The translations under genes were made by a program, and so were the position numbers. The notes under the pieces were generated by a model that did not search any database, was not told the origin of the DNA, and saw only the letters and a list, made by a program, of their open reading frames with translations. 64,000 nt of DNA from Williamsia sp. DF01-3 (GTDB lineage: Bacteria > Actinomycetota > Actinomycetes > Mycobacteriales > Mycobacteriaceae), in contig NZ_JALKFS010000005.1 in NCBI RefSeq assembly GCF_023051145.1, positions 124,001 to 188,000 of the forward strand. The letters run 5' to 3'. Of this stretch, positions 11,301-20,179 are shown piece by piece (within the stretch, counting starts at the first letter, position 1; each line of letters opens with the position of its first letter).

Positions 11301-12388
11301 CCGCAGCAACTTTCGAATCTCGGACTCCGTACCGAGCTCCGAACACACATACCGAAGTCGTCGTCGCGGCTGCCTTCGCTCGATCACTCGAACGACAGCA
11401 AGTCGGCGTGCACGATGACTTCTTCGCACTCGGCGGCAACTCCCTGTCGGCCATCGCCATGGTCGGCGCGATCGGTGAGCAACTGGGCCGACGAGTCCAG
11501 CTGCAGTGGCTGTTCGCCGACCCCACCCCGATGGCGTTGGCCAGACGGATCGACCTGACCGATCCCGTTCAGGACGACGCCGCCCTCGACGTGGTGCTGC
11601 CGATCCGCCGCACCGGCTCGGCAGCACCGCTCTTCTGCATACACCCGATCATCGGATTGTCCTGGTGTTATCGACCTCTGGTGCAGCATCTGCCATTGGA
11701 TCGGCCGATCTACGGCATCCAGGTACCCGGGACCGACGACACCGAGCCACCACGGTCCATAGAGGCGACGGCCGCACGCTACGTCGCGGAGATCCGGCGT
11801 ATACAGCCCGACGGCCCTTACCATCTGCTCGGCTGGTCCCTCGGCGGCGTCCTCGCGCATGCGATGGCTGTGCTGATCGAAGAACAGGGTGGCCAAGTGG
11901 CCAGCTTGGTGATGCTGGACAGTTTTGCATCACCACCGGTGCCCGCAGCCGACGAATCCGTCCACGCGGGAGATCTGCTGGCGGGACTCGGATTCGGCGG
12001 TGCCGTACTGGAGCAACTGGGAGCAACGTCCGCAGATTCCCTCAACGACGTACTCGCGGTGATCGAGGATCTGCCACACGGCATCGAGCGTCATCAGGTT
12101 CAGCGCCTGGTCGACTTCGCCGAGCACAACAGCACACTGCTGCGGGAGCATTCACCGGGCATCTACACCGGAGACCTGTTCTTCGTCACTGCTGACGGTG
12201 ATTCGCCGGGGTCCACGGCTGCTGCCGACTCGTGGCTGTCGCATGTGAAAGGTGAGATCTCCACGCTTGCCATCCCGTTCACCCATTGGCAGATGTGCAG
12301 CCCCGCCGCGCTTCGTCTCGCCGGCCCCTTCATCGCACGTCATCTCGCCCGCCGGTCCGACGTGACACTCGTCGGCGGAGAACACTGA
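5306..12388 (+). CDS. Siderophore non-ribosomal peptide synthetase, C-A-T-C-A-T-TE
   Basis: A 2360-residue two-module synthetase. Order: condensation (HHIVIDG, His157/His158/Asp162), adenylation with [11 protein letters not shown] near 624-634, carrier (LHGNSL, phosphopantetheine Ser1002), condensation (HHILADG, His1185), adenylation (same motif near 1665), carrier (LGGNSL, Ser2046), and type I thioesterase (GWSLGG, Ser2178). The N-terminal condensation domain and the thioesterase resemble EntF, so the first domain probably takes an acyl or peptidyl group from a carrier protein made elsewhere. Both adenylation domains give the same pocket code in my hand alignment to GrsA (DMGLGGGDI), suggesting the same or very similar amino acid; hydroxy- or formylhydroxy-ornithine fits the neighbours but is inference. 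The GTG at 5306 has AGAAGAG 8 bases upstream; an upstream TTG at 5213 would add 31 residues without homology. Confidence 0.92.
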   Translation: MDSAHTLTGNPTPSAPSPTTPAAGSAPFALTAAQRGIWFAQHLMPHTPIVIANYAEIHGPLDVDLLDDVVRACMHEIDCGMLRLVEIDGEPFQVVDQTLSDRFERIDLRGEDDPELAAQEWIHANYSAPIDLLSDRLIKGAVLRVGDEHYLWYSCIHHIVIDGYGAILFINRAAEMYTAKLAGREADTQAVPPLQALITSENDYRSSSRFQRDRDYWLAKAANLPEPQSLSPFESAPDVRPRRVGELLSTEVTRQLEAASTRLKTFETPLLIATLAVYIARTTGSADVVLSLPVSGRTNAVLRKSGGMVSNIVPIRASITPTTTVGDLVSHIQLELTGALRHQRYRAEDLRRDLGAGEDSRGFYGPVINIMNFPSDIRLGPVTGRFQILSTGPVHDLSVNLYPSADGNTRVDFEANRHAYGNDELRAHHRRFVTLLQTMATAPPDAAVDGFDVLTADDRRALVPSRGPAAVPPATLNEMTRAAVLTGPDAVALEMHTTLTYRQVDAWSDQLAQELHDAGASTEQFVAIAMPRSLDSVRSMWAVAKTGAAFVPVDPHYPADRIAHMLTDSGARLGITTSEFRSQLPDTVQWLVIDELEIDSEVTASTTGAMDVEVSLDHPAYMIYTSGSTGTPKGVVITHRGLANLAAERKHNYLVEPHSRFLHNTSPSFDMAIGEQIAALSAGATLVISPPDLSPSELTDWIVAKRITHALITPTMLSALDPDALVSLEVLGVGGESVTGDLVDRWAVGRQMRNGYGPTEATDIATVSILRADKPVSIGTAVHGFELLVLNARLQPVPAGVPGELYLAGPGLGRGYHRRHALTAERFVANPFGSPGDRMYRTGDVVSWAADHQLRYHGRADSQVKIRGHRIELGEIDAVLRSSPDVRHVRTAVRELADGHLALVSYVVGDPRSADRLRELAARNLPRHMQPAAVVLIDALPLTPTGKLDERALPLPELTRSAYRAPGSDAERVVAAAFAEVLNIGQEDVGADDSFFDLHGNSLSAMGVVSRVNAELGTGLTVRTVFESPTVSGIAAAAGTTGQTARPPLRRGDRPARLPLSPAQQRMWILNQFDTAAATYNLPLAVRLTGELDTSALTAAVDDVIRRHESLRTTFPSDDGGPRQVVLPPTAVSLDLTPQPIEADHIAAAVLTLARDGFDVAAGVAIRSRLLRSAADDHTLVLVIHHILADGVSMGPLARDVMLAYNARTEGLTPSWPELPVQYVDFTLWQHRVLGSENDPDSVAAQQVRYWLQTLEGLPAVLDLPTDRPRPAVASHRGASVDFEISGSTGAALRELARQRGASMFMVVHAALATLLARLSGTEDIAIGTPIAGRGEEQLDDVIGMFVNTLVLRTQVDLETGFADLLTQTRAVDLGAYAHGDVAFERLVDILQPPRTQAYSPLFQVVLNFEPGLPDSFELPGLTVTPVPLDPGIAQFELAFSITEPAPDDNCLRGSLRYATDLFDRRSAQDFADRLVQILDAVAIDAAAPLADLPLLTAEENAKLVPVRGPASVPAASMAQLIDTAVRQRPDDDAVIWDGRAHSYQEADAWADSCARVLQEHGAAPERFVAIALPRSADSVRSMWAVAKTGAAFVPVDPHYPADRIAHMLTDSGARLGITTSEFRSQLPDTVQWLVIDKQLAAPGDGIPFGPKPQVSPDHPAYMIYTSGSTGTPKGVVITHRGLANLAAERKHNYLVEPHSRFLHNTSPSFDMAIGEQIAALSAGATLVISPPHLSPASLGDFIRSERVTHALMTPTMLAALASDDLPDVRVLGVGGEAVSAALVDRWAAGRQMRNGYGPTETTDIATVGNLRPGEPVTIGAAVHGFTLLVLDGRLNPVPVGVPGELYLTGPGLARGYHRRFGLTAERFVANPCGAPGDRMYRTGDTVAWTAELELRYHGRTDSQVKIRGHRIELDEINAVLLKHPAVGQAVTVGTATPTGEPALVSYVVPSTHSNPPDTEHLVGFVSEFLPRHMVPAAIVAVAAIPVTPTGKLDEQRLPAATFESRTPYRAPNTHTEVVVAAAFARSLERQQVGVHDDFFALGGNSLSAIAMVGAIGEQLGRRVQLQWLFADPTPMALARRIDLTDPVQDDAALDVVLPIRRTGSAAPLFCIHPIIGLSWCYRPLVQHLPLDRPIYGIQVPGTDDTEPPRSIEATAARYVAEIRRIQPDGPYHLLGWSLGGVLAHAMAVLIEEQGGQVASLVMLDSFASPPVPAADESVHAGDLLAGLGFGGAVLEQLGATSADSLNDVLAVIEDLPHGIERHQVQRLVDFAEHNSTLLREHSPGIYTGDLFFVTADGDSPGSTAAADSWLSHVKGEISTLAIPFTHWQMCSPAALRLAGPFIARHLARRSDVTLVGGEH
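6911..7087 (+). repeat. Adenylation-domain direct repeat, tract 1, copy A
   Basis: This 177-base stretch of the first adenylation domain differs at only 3 positions from 10040-10216 in the second. Flanking DNA of the two domains is far less similar. Confidence 0.9.
7154..7377 (+). repeat. Adenylation-domain direct repeat, tract 2, copy A
   Basis: This 224-base stretch, covering the ATP-binding YTSGSTG motif to the FDMAIGE pocket region, differs at only 2 positions from 10277-10500. Similarity stops abruptly at 7378. Confidence 0.9.
10040..10216 (+). repeat. Adenylation-domain direct repeat, tract 1, copy B
   Basis: Second copy of the tract at 6911-7087, in module 2, in the same reading frame (offset 3129 bases). 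Confidence 0.9.
10277..10500 (+). repeat. Adenylation-domain direct repeat, tract 2, copy B
   Basis: Second copy of the tract at 7154-7377, in module 2 (offset 3123 bases). The 6-base change in offset between tracts shows a two-codon length difference in the unshared linker. Confidence 0.9.
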
Positions 12389-12389
12389 C

Positions 12390-14099
12390 ATGAGGCCTCG
12401 GCACACACGGTCCGGTGCAACCATTCTCCGCGACAGTGTGCGAAGCAACGCCCCGCTGCTGGCCGGCGCAGCACTTCTGCTGTGCCTCCATCAGGCCTGT
12501 GAGGTTGCGGTCCCCGTGCTGATCGGCGTGATCATCGACCGGGCGGTGACCAACGGCGATCTTGGTTCTCTCGCCACCGGAATCACCTGGCTCGCCGCGG
12601 TGTTCGTGGCGCTGACGATCTGCTACCGACTGGGCGCACGGCTCGCGATGCGTGCCGCCCTCGATCAGGCGCATCGGCTACGTGTTCAGGCCACCCGCCG
12701 TGTGCTCGACCGCGCGATGCTGGACACCGATCTGCGTAGCGGGGAACTGATGGCGGTGGCGGGCACCGATACAGACGAAACCGCGGCACTGCTCCGGTAC
12801 CTGCCACAGGCAGCGGGTGCCCTGGCCGCCGTCGCGGTGTGCGGCGGCGCGCTGCTGGTCATCGACATCCCACTCGGACTGGCCGTGTTCGTCGGCGTTC
12901 CGGTGCTGCTGCTCGGATTACAGCTCACCGCACCAGGTTTGACGCGACAGATGATCACTCAGCAACAGGGCGTGGCCGAGACGTCGGGATCAGCGGCAGA
13001 CCTCATCGCCGGCCTGAGACCGCTGCGCGGTATCGGGGCCGAGGAAGCGGCCGCGTCGCGCTACCAGACGTCGAGCCAAGATGCGCTGGTTGCGATGCGG
13101 CGCGCAGCGCGTGGGCAGGGCATGTTCATGGGGGCGGCCGCAGGAATCAGCGCGATCCTCGCGGTGGGCGTCGCCACGGCTGCCGGATGGTTCGCGCTCA
13201 GTGGCCGGATCAGCGTCGGCGAGCTCGTGACCGTGCTGGGGATCGCGCAGTTCTTCCTCGAGCCCCTCGCCGTGCTCTCGATGTTGCCAGGAAAGGTGTC
13301 GACCGCCCGCGCATCAGCCGAACGACTCGCGCTCATCTCAGACGCCGACGTGGTGAAGTCCCGGGCGACCATGCCGCTCGGACCCGGACCCCACGGCATC
13401 GAGTTCCGGGGCGTCGAGTACGACAGCCTGCGCGGCCTCGACCTCATCGTGAAACCCGGTGAATGCGTGGGCATCGTCGCCACCAGCGCCCACGACGCCC
13501 ACGCGATACTCGCCCTGATGTCCGGCGTTGCCACACGGTCGGCGGGTGGCGTTTGGGTGTCGAACGTGCCCGCCGAATGCACCGACACATCCGAACGGCC
13601 GCGACCGCTGCTGATCGCTCCGCATGCGACTGACCTCTTCACAGGATCCGTCATGGACAACCTCCGCGCCGGTGACGACAACCTCCACCCCAGCGCGGTC
13701 GCCGAGGTGTTACGGGCGGTGGCCGGTGAAGACGTGGCCGCCGCCCACACGAACGGTCTCGATCACGTGGTCGCGGACCGTGGTTACTCCCTGTCGGGAG
13801 GGCAGCGACAGCGATTGGCACTTGTCCGCGCGCTGCTCGCCGACCCCGCTGTACTGGTCTTGCACGACCCCACCACATCGATCGACGCCGTCACCGAACG
13901 CACTGTGGCGCACCATGTCCATCGTCTTCGGCATCAGCGACGGGCCGACCGCACCACTGTTGTGATCACCAGCAGCCCAACCCTGCTGTCGGTGATGGAC
14001 CGTGTTGTGCTCGTCGACGGAGGCCGGGCCGAACGCGACGGCGCGCACGCCGATCTGACCGCCATGGACAACCGGTACCGCGAGGCGGTCCTGCGATGA
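12390..14099 (+). CDS. ABC transporter, fused TMD-NBD, ATPase site degenerate
   Basis: A 569-residue type IV ABC half-transporter with about six N-terminal membrane helices, then a nucleotide-binding domain. The domain is abnormal. The Walker A position reads GIVATSAHDAH (361-371) with no GxxGxGK[ST]. The Walker B Asp is His492, followed by Asp493 where the catalytic Glu belongs, and the H-loop His is Ser528. By contrast the signature LSGGQRQR (468-475) is intact. It starts one base after the NRPS stop and overlaps the next ABC gene by ATGA, so the two probably form a heterodimer in which this half donates only the signature motif. Likely role: export (or uptake) of the siderophore; no siderophore-interacting domain of the IrtA type is present. 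Confidence 0.88.
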   Translation: MRPRHTRSGATILRDSVRSNAPLLAGAALLLCLHQACEVAVPVLIGVIIDRAVTNGDLGSLATGITWLAAVFVALTICYRLGARLAMRAALDQAHRLRVQATRRVLDRAMLDTDLRSGELMAVAGTDTDETAALLRYLPQAAGALAAVAVCGGALLVIDIPLGLAVFVGVPVLLLGLQLTAPGLTRQMITQQQGVAETSGSAADLIAGLRPLRGIGAEEAAASRYQTSSQDALVAMRRAARGQGMFMGAAAGISAILAVGVATAAGWFALSGRISVGELVTVLGIAQFFLEPLAVLSMLPGKVSTARASAERLALISDADVVKSRATMPLGPGPHGIEFRGVEYDSLRGLDLIVKPGECVGIVATSAHDAHAILALMSGVATRSAGGVWVSNVPAECTDTSERPRPLLIAPHATDLFTGSVMDNLRAGDDNLHPSAVAEVLRAVAGEDVAAAHTNGLDHVVADRGYSLSGGQRQRLALVRALLADPAVLVLHDPTTSIDAVTERTVAHHVHRLRHQRRADRTTVVITSSPTLLSVMDRVVLVDGGRAERDGAHADLTAMDNRYREAVLR

Positions 14100-15916
14100 C
14101 TCCTGAGTTGCACGAGGAAACTCGGGTCCTCCCGGTCGCTACCGGACGACAGACCAGGTCGTGGCTCGCCGCTGCCCTGGCCCACCATCGCGCGGCGGTG
14201 GCCCGTGTCATCGCCGTATCCGCCCTTGCCGCAATCGCATCGGTGACTCCGGCGTTGGCCCTGGGAGTGCTGGTCGATCGTGTGGTCGCCGGTGCCGGTA
14301 CCTCCGTCCTGTTGTCCATCGCCGCGGTTGCCGCTGCCGCCGCGCTGGTCGGCGGAGTGGCTGCGGGACTGTCGGTCTACTCCGTGGCCTCTCTGGGGGC
14401 CGGACTGCTTGCCGACCTCCGTGAGAGCGTGGTCCGGCGGGCGCTCCGCATGCCCACCCGGGTGATCGAAGAAACCGGGCGGGGCGACCTGCTGTCGCGC
14501 GTCACCAATGACGTTGCGGCCGTAACCAAAGCCGTGATCACCGTGCTGCCCACCGTGGTGATCGCGACCATCCTCACCGCGGTGAGCATCGCCACGATGG
14601 TGGGTCTCGACTGGCGCCTCGGCCTCGCGGGTGCTGCCGCCTTGCCGCTCTACGGGCTGGCTCTGCACTGGTACCTGCCTCGGTCGTCCCCGCGCTACGC
14701 TGCCGAACGGCGTGCAGTCGGCGAGCGCTCCCAGGCCATGGTGGAAAGTTTCACCGGCCTTCGCACCGTGCACGCGTACGGACTCGAGGCATCGCAGGCG
14801 AGCATCGTCGAGACCAAGTCCGCTGCGGCCCGCGACATCTCCATTGCCGCATTCACGGTGTTCACCCGCATGGTCGGCCGGGTCAACCGTGCCGAGTTCG
14901 TCGGTCTGGCAGCAGTTCTGGTGGTGGGCTTCATGCTCGTCGAGGACGGTGCCGTGTCGGTGGGTGCAACGACAGCCGCCGCGCTGCTGTTCCATCGCCT
15001 CTTCAATCCGATCGGCATGATCCTGTACAGCTTCGCCGACCTCCAGCTCGCAGCGGCCGGCCTGTCCCGGCTGATCGGCGTGGCCATCTCGACCGACGTC
15101 GATTCCGACGCCCCCGCCGACACCCAGATCGACAACACGCTGATCGGCGGCGCGACACCTCGGGAAGGCACCGTCGAAGTGCGCGCCGTTCATTTCGGCT
15201 ACGACGCACGCCGGCCCGTTCTTCGGGGGATCGATCTTCGCATCGAGGCGGGCACCCGAGTGGCGCTGATCGGAGCGAGTGGCGCGGGCAAGTCGACGCT
15301 GGCGGCCATGGTCGCCGGAAACCTCACCCCGACATCGGGATCGGTGATGATCGGCGGCGTCCCGTTGGACACGTTGCCTACCGACGTCGTCCGGCAACAC
15401 GTGGCCACCGTCAGTCAAGAGGTCCATGTCTTCGCCGGACCACTGATCGACGATCTCCGTCTGGCCAGGCCGTCGGCCGGCACGGCCGAGGTCTGTGCCG
15501 CGCTCGACACCATCGGGGCACTCGAGTGGGTCCGCGAGCTGCCCGGTGGTCTGGACACAGTGGTTGGCGAGGGCGGCCATCAGCTCACCGATGCGCAGGC
15601 TCAGCAGATAGCACTCGCCCGGCTGGTCCTGGTGGACCCGCCGATCGCCGTACTCGATGAGGCCACCGCCGAGGCGGGCAGTCTCGGCGCACGAGATCTG
15701 GAGCGCTCGGCGGCTGCTGCCACGGCCGGACGAACGACGTTGGTGGTGGCGCACCGGCTCAGTCAGGCGATGCAGTGCGACGAGGTGGTCGTGCTCGATC
15801 GCGGCACGGTCATCGAACAGGGAACGCCGGCTCAACTGCTGGCTTCTGAAGGACTTTTCGCCCGGATGTGGGCGGCATGGACGATCCAAGGACACGGAAG
15901 GGACGCGGAGCAATGA
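14096..15916 (+). CDS. ABC transporter, fused TMD-NBD, catalytic half
   Basis: A 606-residue type IV ABC half-transporter with an N-terminal membrane domain of about six helices. Walker A is canonical (GASGAGKS, 393-400), Walker B ends in Asp521-Glu522 (VLDEAT), and the H-loop His553 is present. The signature is altered to LTDAQ (497-501) in place of LSGGQ. This is the exact complement of the preceding protein, which keeps LSGGQ but lacks Walker A and B. It begins within the stop of the previous gene (ATGA), consistent with translational coupling and equal dosage. Together they would have one complete ATP site (this Walker A/B plus the partner's signature). Siderophore transport is inferred from the operon. 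Confidence 0.9.
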   Translation: MTPELHEETRVLPVATGRQTRSWLAAALAHHRAAVARVIAVSALAAIASVTPALALGVLVDRVVAGAGTSVLLSIAAVAAAAALVGGVAAGLSVYSVASLGAGLLADLRESVVRRALRMPTRVIEETGRGDLLSRVTNDVAAVTKAVITVLPTVVIATILTAVSIATMVGLDWRLGLAGAAALPLYGLALHWYLPRSSPRYAAERRAVGERSQAMVESFTGLRTVHAYGLEASQASIVETKSAAARDISIAAFTVFTRMVGRVNRAEFVGLAAVLVVGFMLVEDGAVSVGATTAAALLFHRLFNPIGMILYSFADLQLAAAGLSRLIGVAISTDVDSDAPADTQIDNTLIGGATPREGTVEVRAVHFGYDARRPVLRGIDLRIEAGTRVALIGASGAGKSTLAAMVAGNLTPTSGSVMIGGVPLDTLPTDVVRQHVATVSQEVHVFAGPLIDDLRLARPSAGTAEVCAALDTIGALEWVRELPGGLDTVVGEGGHQLTDAQAQQIALARLVLVDPPIAVLDEATAEAGSLGARDLERSAAAATAGRTTLVVAHRLSQAMQCDEVVVLDRGTVIEQGTPAQLLASEGLFARMWAAWTIQGHGRDAEQ

Positions 15917-17217
15917 ATGACCACAACACGGAGGTCGTCGACGTCCTCGGAATCGGTTTCGGTCCGTCGAACCTCGCACTCGCCATTGCAGTGGAGGAAC
16001 TGAACTCCGGACTGGACCCAGACCAGCGGATCACCGCCCGATTCGTGGAGGGCAAAGAACAGTTCCGCTGGCACCCCGGAATGCTGTTGCCTCGCACGAC
16101 GATGCAGGTGTCATTCCTCAAAGACCTGGCGACACAACGCAACGTTCGCAGCGAGTACACCTTCCTGAACTATCTCGCGGAGGTGAACAGGCTCACGGAG
16201 TTCGTCAACTTCCAGACCTTCTTTCCTACCCGTCACGAGTTCCACGACTACCTGGAATGGGCGGCTCGCAAGGTCGATGCCGACGTCTCGTACGGCACCC
16301 GGGCTGTGCTCATCGAGAACTCCGGAGACTGCTTCGAGATCCACGTGGAAGGGCGGCACGCGGGGATCGTCAGGGCCCGCAACATCGTTGTCGCAGCCGG
16401 GTTGGTGGCCAGGCTCCCCCTCGGGATCACAGCGTCGCAGCGGGTCTTCCACAACCACCAACTACTGCCACACCTCGCCGAGTTGCCCGAGCCCACCGCC
16501 AACAGTTTCCTGGTGATCGGCGCCGGCCAAAGCGCAGCCGAGGTCGCGGAGTACCTGCACACCAACTATCCCGGTGCGGAAGTACACGCGGTGTTCGCCA
16601 AGTACGGATACACGCCCGCCGACGACAGTCCCTATGCGAACCGGATCTTTGATCCCAACGCGGTCAACGACTTCCACTCGTCGGCTCCCGAGTTCCGCCG
16701 TCGGCTGCAGAACTATCACCGCAGCACCAACTACTCAGCGGTGGACCTCCCGCTCATCGAGGAGTTGTACGCCCGCGAATACGACGAACGAGTGCGCGGC
16801 CAACGGCGCCTGTTCGTCCACGGCGCCTCCGAGGTGACCCAGGTGGTCGAATCGGACACCGACGTGACGGTGACCGTTCGTCACGAGCCGACAGGCCTCA
16901 CCGAGGACATCGTCTGTGATGCGGTGGTGTGCGCCACCGGTTTCGATCCGCTCGACCTCAAGGAGATCTTGGGGGATCTGACGGACAGCGTGGCCTACGA
17001 CGCTGCCGGCCCCCAGGTCGCTCGCGATTACCGCCTCATCACCACCTCACCCCTGCCCGGCGGGATCTTCTTGCAGGGCGGAACCGAACACACGCACGGC
17101 ATCTCGTCGTCACTGCTGTCGAACATCGCCGTTCGCACCGGGGAGATCGTGAAGTCCGTGGCCCGCGACCGCAAAGGCGAGGCGGTGTCGACACTTTCGC
17201 GCGGGAGGCTGGGCTAG
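15913..17217 (+). CDS. L-ornithine N5-monooxygenase (SidA/PvdA family)
   Basis: A 434-residue FAD- and NADPH-dependent N-hydroxylating monooxygenase that converts ornithine to N5-hydroxyornithine for hydroxamate siderophores. FAD motif GIGFGPSNLALA near residues 13-24; the WHPGMLLP and QVSFLKDL blocks are family signatures; the NADPH motif is VIGAGQSAAEVAEYL; the C-terminal VCATGFDPLDL is the ATGF motif. The ATG at 15913 overlaps the preceding ABC stop (ATGA), with GGAG just upstream. Together with the formyltransferase it supplies the hydroxamate building block for the NRPS. Lysine as substrate (IucD type) cannot be excluded but fits the formyltransferase context less well. Confidence 0.93.
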   Translation: MNDHNTEVVDVLGIGFGPSNLALAIAVEELNSGLDPDQRITARFVEGKEQFRWHPGMLLPRTTMQVSFLKDLATQRNVRSEYTFLNYLAEVNRLTEFVNFQTFFPTRHEFHDYLEWAARKVDADVSYGTRAVLIENSGDCFEIHVEGRHAGIVRARNIVVAAGLVARLPLGITASQRVFHNHQLLPHLAELPEPTANSFLVIGAGQSAAEVAEYLHTNYPGAEVHAVFAKYGYTPADDSPYANRIFDPNAVNDFHSSAPEFRRRLQNYHRSTNYSAVDLPLIEELYAREYDERVRGQRRLFVHGASEVTQVVESDTDVTVTVRHEPTGLTEDIVCDAVVCATGFDPLDLKEILGDLTDSVAYDAAGPQVARDYRLITTSPLPGGIFLQGGTEHTHGISSSLLSNIAVRTGEIVKSVARDRKGEAVSTLSRGRLG

Positions 17218-17627
17218 GTCTGGTCAGGCAGGGGCCGGGCAGCCACCGCCTCGACCTCGAACAGGATGTCCGGCATTGCAAGTCCTGCAACTCCGATGAC
17301 CGTTTGCGTGGGCGGTGCGGCGCCGCTGCCCTGCACTGCCTGGCCTATCACCCCGAGTTTCTCGAAGTCGGGATCCACCACATAGGTCCTGAGTTGGACA
17401 ACGTTGCCGAGATCGAGTCCGTGGGCGGCGAGAGCGACACCGAGGTTGCTGAAGGCCTGCTTCACCTGTCCGGCGAAGTCTGGCGAGGTGACCATGCCGT
17501 CCGGGCCCGATCCGTATTGGCCCGCGACGAACACCAGCTCTGCGCCGGACGGAACGCTCGCAGTGTGGCTGTACCCGAACGGAACCGGGTCATGCAGCCC
17601 CTCGGGGTTGACGATGGTGTGGGACAT
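17214..17627 (-). CDS. RidA/YjgF family protein
   Basis: A 137-residue Rid-family protein. RidA proper hydrolyses reactive enamines/imines released by PLP enzymes. Family strands are visible (ELVFVAGQYG, then NVVQLRTYVV, then PDILFEVEAVAA). The position of the catalytic Arg of RidA (R105 in E. coli) appears to be occupied by Met in GLAMPDILFE, so it may belong to a Rid subfamily without imine deaminase activity. It overlaps the monooxygenase stop tail to tail by 4 bases. It lies 30 bases downstream of a TetR gene on the same strand, probably in one transcript. Confidence 0.85.
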   Translation of the reverse strand: MSHTIVNPEGLHDPVPFGYSHTASVPSGAELVFVAGQYGSGPDGMVTSPDFAGQVKQAFSNLGVALAAHGLDLGNVVQLRTYVVDPDFEKLGVIGQAVQGSGAAPPTQTVIGVAGLAMPDILFEVEAVAARPLPDQT

Positions 17628-17657
17628 GACTTCACCTGTTTCTCATCGAGACGTCCT

Positions 17658-18287
17658 TCAGACGTCGGTCGGGTTGTGCTCTGTTGTGTTGAGGGCGAAT
17701 GCAAGTTGAGCGAGAACCACCTCGCGGTAGTCAGCGTCCGTTGGTGACAGATGTTCGAGCACAACCGGATACAACAGACCGACGATGTTCGCCACCACCA
17801 CCTCGATGATGGCGTCCGCGCCGAAGCGGGGGCGGAAGTCACCCGCATCGATCCCGCGCCGGACAGCATCGGCGAAGGGCTTGCGGTACTGCTCTGCGAG
17901 CGTGGCGGCATGTTGCTGCAGTTCGACATCGTGCGCGGCAGCGGTCCAGAATTCCATCAGCATTCGCCAGGTGGCAACGTCCGTGGCCAGGCCGCGGTCG
18001 ACCATCGCTACGAGCTGCTCCCACGGATCGTCGAATCGTGCCGCGAACTCGTTCATTGCTTCCACCGCAATGGAAGTGGCACGATCGAAGGCTTCGATCA
18101 GCATGTCCTCACGGGAGCCGAAATAGCCCTGCAGCGTGCTCACCGCCACACCCGACGCGACGGCGACGTCGGTGTAGCGGGTACCGCCGTACCCGCGGTC
18201 CGCGAGTGTCGCGATCACCTGGTCGAGCACGGCCGTGCGCCTCGAACCGCCCGCTCGGCGGCTGCGACCCGGTTTAGTTTCACTCAT
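17658..18287 (-). CDS. TetR-family transcriptional regulator
   Basis: A 209-residue regulator. The N-terminal helix-turn-helix is typical (residues ~20-65, [20 protein letters not shown], then [12 protein letters not shown]), with a divergent ligand-binding C-terminus. A perfect 10-base inverted repeat lies immediately upstream of its start (18291-18314), so it probably represses itself, the RidA gene behind it, and possibly the divergent flavoprotein at 18392. A few basic residues precede the HTH ([11 protein letters not shown]). The inducer is unknown. Confidence 0.9.
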   Translation of the reverse strand: MSETKPGRSRRAGGSRRTAVLDQVIATLADRGYGGTRYTDVAVASGVAVSTLQGYFGSREDMLIEAFDRATSIAVEAMNEFAARFDDPWEQLVAMVDRGLATDVATWRMLMEFWTAAAHDVELQQHAATLAEQYRKPFADAVRRGIDAGDFRPRFGADAIIEVVVANIVGLLYPVVLEHLSPTDADYREVVLAQLAFALNTTEHNPTDV

Positions 18288-18290
18288 GTT

Positions 18291-18314
18291 CGTACCGTAT
18301 CACCATACGGTACG
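18291..18314. promoter_or_regulatory. TetR-type operator (10-bp inverted repeat)
   Basis: CGTACCGTAT and its exact complement ATACGGTACG are separated by CACC. The site starts 3 bases upstream of the TetR ATG and lies within the 104-base gap to the divergent flavoprotein gene. Arm length, symmetry and position are those of an autoregulatory TetR operator; binding itself is inferred. Confidence 0.8.
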
Positions 18315-18391
18315 AAGATTCCAGAGCGCCTCGTCCGCCGACCTGGCCGAACAGTCTCGCCGGCACGGTAGCGATGCGTCAGACTGTCACC

Positions 18392-19495
18392 ATGACCGTG
18401 ACCGTCGATTGCCTGGTCATCGGCGCAGGTGTGGTCGGCTTGGCTGTCGCGAGGCGCCTGGCCCTGGGCGGGCGGGACGTGGTGCTGATCGACGAGGCGG
18501 ATGCGATCGGCACACAGACGAGCTCGCGCAATTCCGAGGTGATCCACGCCGGCATCTATTACCCGCGGGGCAGCGCCAAAGCCCGGCACTGTGTGGTCGG
18601 TCGGCAGATGTTGTACCGCTACTGCAACGACCGGGGCATCGATCACCGGCGGATCGGCAAGCTCATCGTCGCCACTGATTCCGACCAGCTCGCCCGCCTC
18701 GACGCGATCGCGGCTGCGGCGGCCGTAAACGGGGTCGACGACCTTCGGCTACTGAGTGGGGACGACCTGGCCTCGATCGAACCCGGGCTCGACTGTGCGG
18801 GCGCGCTCCACTCCCCGTCGACAGGCATCATCGACAGCCACGGACTGATGAGGGCCCTGCATCGCGATGCCGAAGACGCCGGTGCGACAACCGCTCTGCG
18901 CACCAAGATGACGCGCGGGCACATCGGGCGCGGGCAGCTCGCCATCGAGCTAGACGGCACAGCGATCAGCTGCAGAAACGTGGTGAACGCCGCCGGGCTC
19001 GGCGCCTGGGATGTCGCACGAGGCATCGAAGGTCTACCACCAGAGACCATCCCGAGGCGATTTCTGGCGAAGGGCAACTACTTTGTTCTCGACAGCGGCC
19101 GAGTTCCGTTCTCGCAGTTGGTCTATCCCGTACCTGTCGGCGGCGGTCTCGGCGTACACCTCACACTGGACCTCACCGGCCAGGCACGGTTCGGCCCGGA
19201 CGTCCAGTGGACCGACCACATCGACTACCACGTCGACGCCGCCAGAGCAGATCAGTTCTACGCAGCGATCCGGCGTTACTGGCCCGGCCTGCCGGACGAC
19301 TCACTGGTACCCGCCTACTGCGGAATCAGGCCCAAATTGTCTGGCCCAGGCGACGGGGACAGCGACTTCCTCATCCAAGGCCCCGCCGCACACGGGACGC
19401 CCGGACTGGTGAATCTGTTCGGCATCGAATCACCCGGCCTGACGTCCTGCCTGTCGATCGCAGAGGCTGTGGCGTCGATCGTGGATGATCGCTAG
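18392..19495 (+). CDS. FAD-dependent oxidoreductase, L-2-hydroxyglutarate oxidase-like
   Basis: A 367-residue DAO-family flavoprotein. The dinucleotide motif [17 protein letters not shown] is at the N-terminus. The L2HGDH/LhgO signature [15 protein letters not shown] follows at about residue 45, with KGNYF, YPVP and GIRPKL blocks further on. LhgO oxidises L-2-hydroxyglutarate to 2-oxoglutarate with electrons going to the quinone pool; this activity is inferred from the blocks. I chose the ATG at 18392 because it puts the Rossmann motif at the N-terminus; 18374 would add six residues. It is divergent from the TetR gene and shares its operator region. It ends overlapping the stop of the gene opposite. 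Confidence 0.85.
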   Translation: MTVTVDCLVIGAGVVGLAVARRLALGGRDVVLIDEADAIGTQTSSRNSEVIHAGIYYPRGSAKARHCVVGRQMLYRYCNDRGIDHRRIGKLIVATDSDQLARLDAIAAAAAVNGVDDLRLLSGDDLASIEPGLDCAGALHSPSTGIIDSHGLMRALHRDAEDAGATTALRTKMTRGHIGRGQLAIELDGTAISCRNVVNAAGLGAWDVARGIEGLPPETIPRRFLAKGNYFVLDSGRVPFSQLVYPVPVGGGLGVHLTLDLTGQARFGPDVQWTDHIDYHVDAARADQFYAAIRRYWPGLPDDSLVPAYCGIRPKLSGPGDGDSDFLIQGPAAHGTPGLVNLFGIESPGLTSCLSIAEAVASIVDDR

Positions 19496-20028
19496 AGAAT
19501 TCGGTCGTTGTCCGGATCGTCGGGATTTTCCGGTTCCTCGGGCGGGGGTTCGACCGGACGGCGCAGGTTCGCGATCGTCGCGTCGATATCGGCGAGCGCC
19601 TTCGTCTTCGACGCGTAGAAGATCTCGCCGGGAAGCAACTCGAGCCAGCGCACCGACCACCCGATGTCGCGCAACGTGTCGCTGCTCTTCTCCGGCATCG
19701 CCGCGGCAGCGATGAGTCGGTCATCGAGCTCGAACACCGCATCGTCGAGGCGTCCTCGTGCGGCCAGGAGTTCGTCGTCACTGCGCAGCGAAGGGTTCTC
19801 GTACACCAGGCCCATCGCGTAGCGGATACGTCGGTGCAGGACAGCCTCTGGCACCGTGGCTGTGGTCCATTCGGCGGGCGCCCGCCCAGGCTTGCCCGGG
19901 ACCAGGTCGGTGGAGCGGGCAAACCGTCGCACCCGCTTGTTGGAGTCGTAGGCGAACCACAGGCCCCCGAGCAGCATCAGCACGGCGACGACCACCGCGG
20001 CGACGACGATCAGCCACGCCACATCCAT
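19492..20028 (-). CDS. Hypothetical single-pass membrane protein
   Basis: A 178-residue protein I cannot assign to a named family. One N-terminal membrane helix (residues ~4-26, [20 protein letters not shown]) is followed by a basic stretch (NKRVRRFAR), a helical cytoplasmic domain, and an acidic Pro-rich tail ([15 protein letters not shown]). The ATG at 20028 has a good GAGGGGG ribosome site 3 bases before it; a GTG codon sits directly upstream. It is convergent with the flavoprotein gene, overlapping by 4 bases. It is probably a conserved actinobacterial membrane protein of unknown role. Confidence 0.75.
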   Translation of the reverse strand: MDVAWLIVVAAVVVAVLMLLGGLWFAYDSNKRVRRFARSTDLVPGKPGRAPAEWTTATVPEAVLHRRIRYAMGLVYENPSLRSDDELLAARGRLDDAVFELDDRLIAAAAMPEKSSDTLRDIGWSVRWLELLPGEIFYASKTKALADIDATIANLRRPVEPPPEEPENPDDPDNDRIL

Positions 20029-20179
20029 CACCCCCTCGACCCAACGATCACAACCTTCTGGCCCACGTTAGTTCAGGCACGGGCGTGGCCGGGGACCGCC
20101 CGTCCGCGTCATCGCACGCCGGCCACATCTACGCGAGGCCGCCACCAACCCGCTTCGACGCCCGTGGCACGGTGAAGCA

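Noticed and set aside
13934-15979. 681-codon minus-strand open frame opposite the second ABC gene
   Set aside because: It has no family motifs, is composed of His/Gly/Arg-rich low-complexity sequence, and lies exactly antisense to a well-supported ABC transporter; a normal effect of high-G+C codon use.
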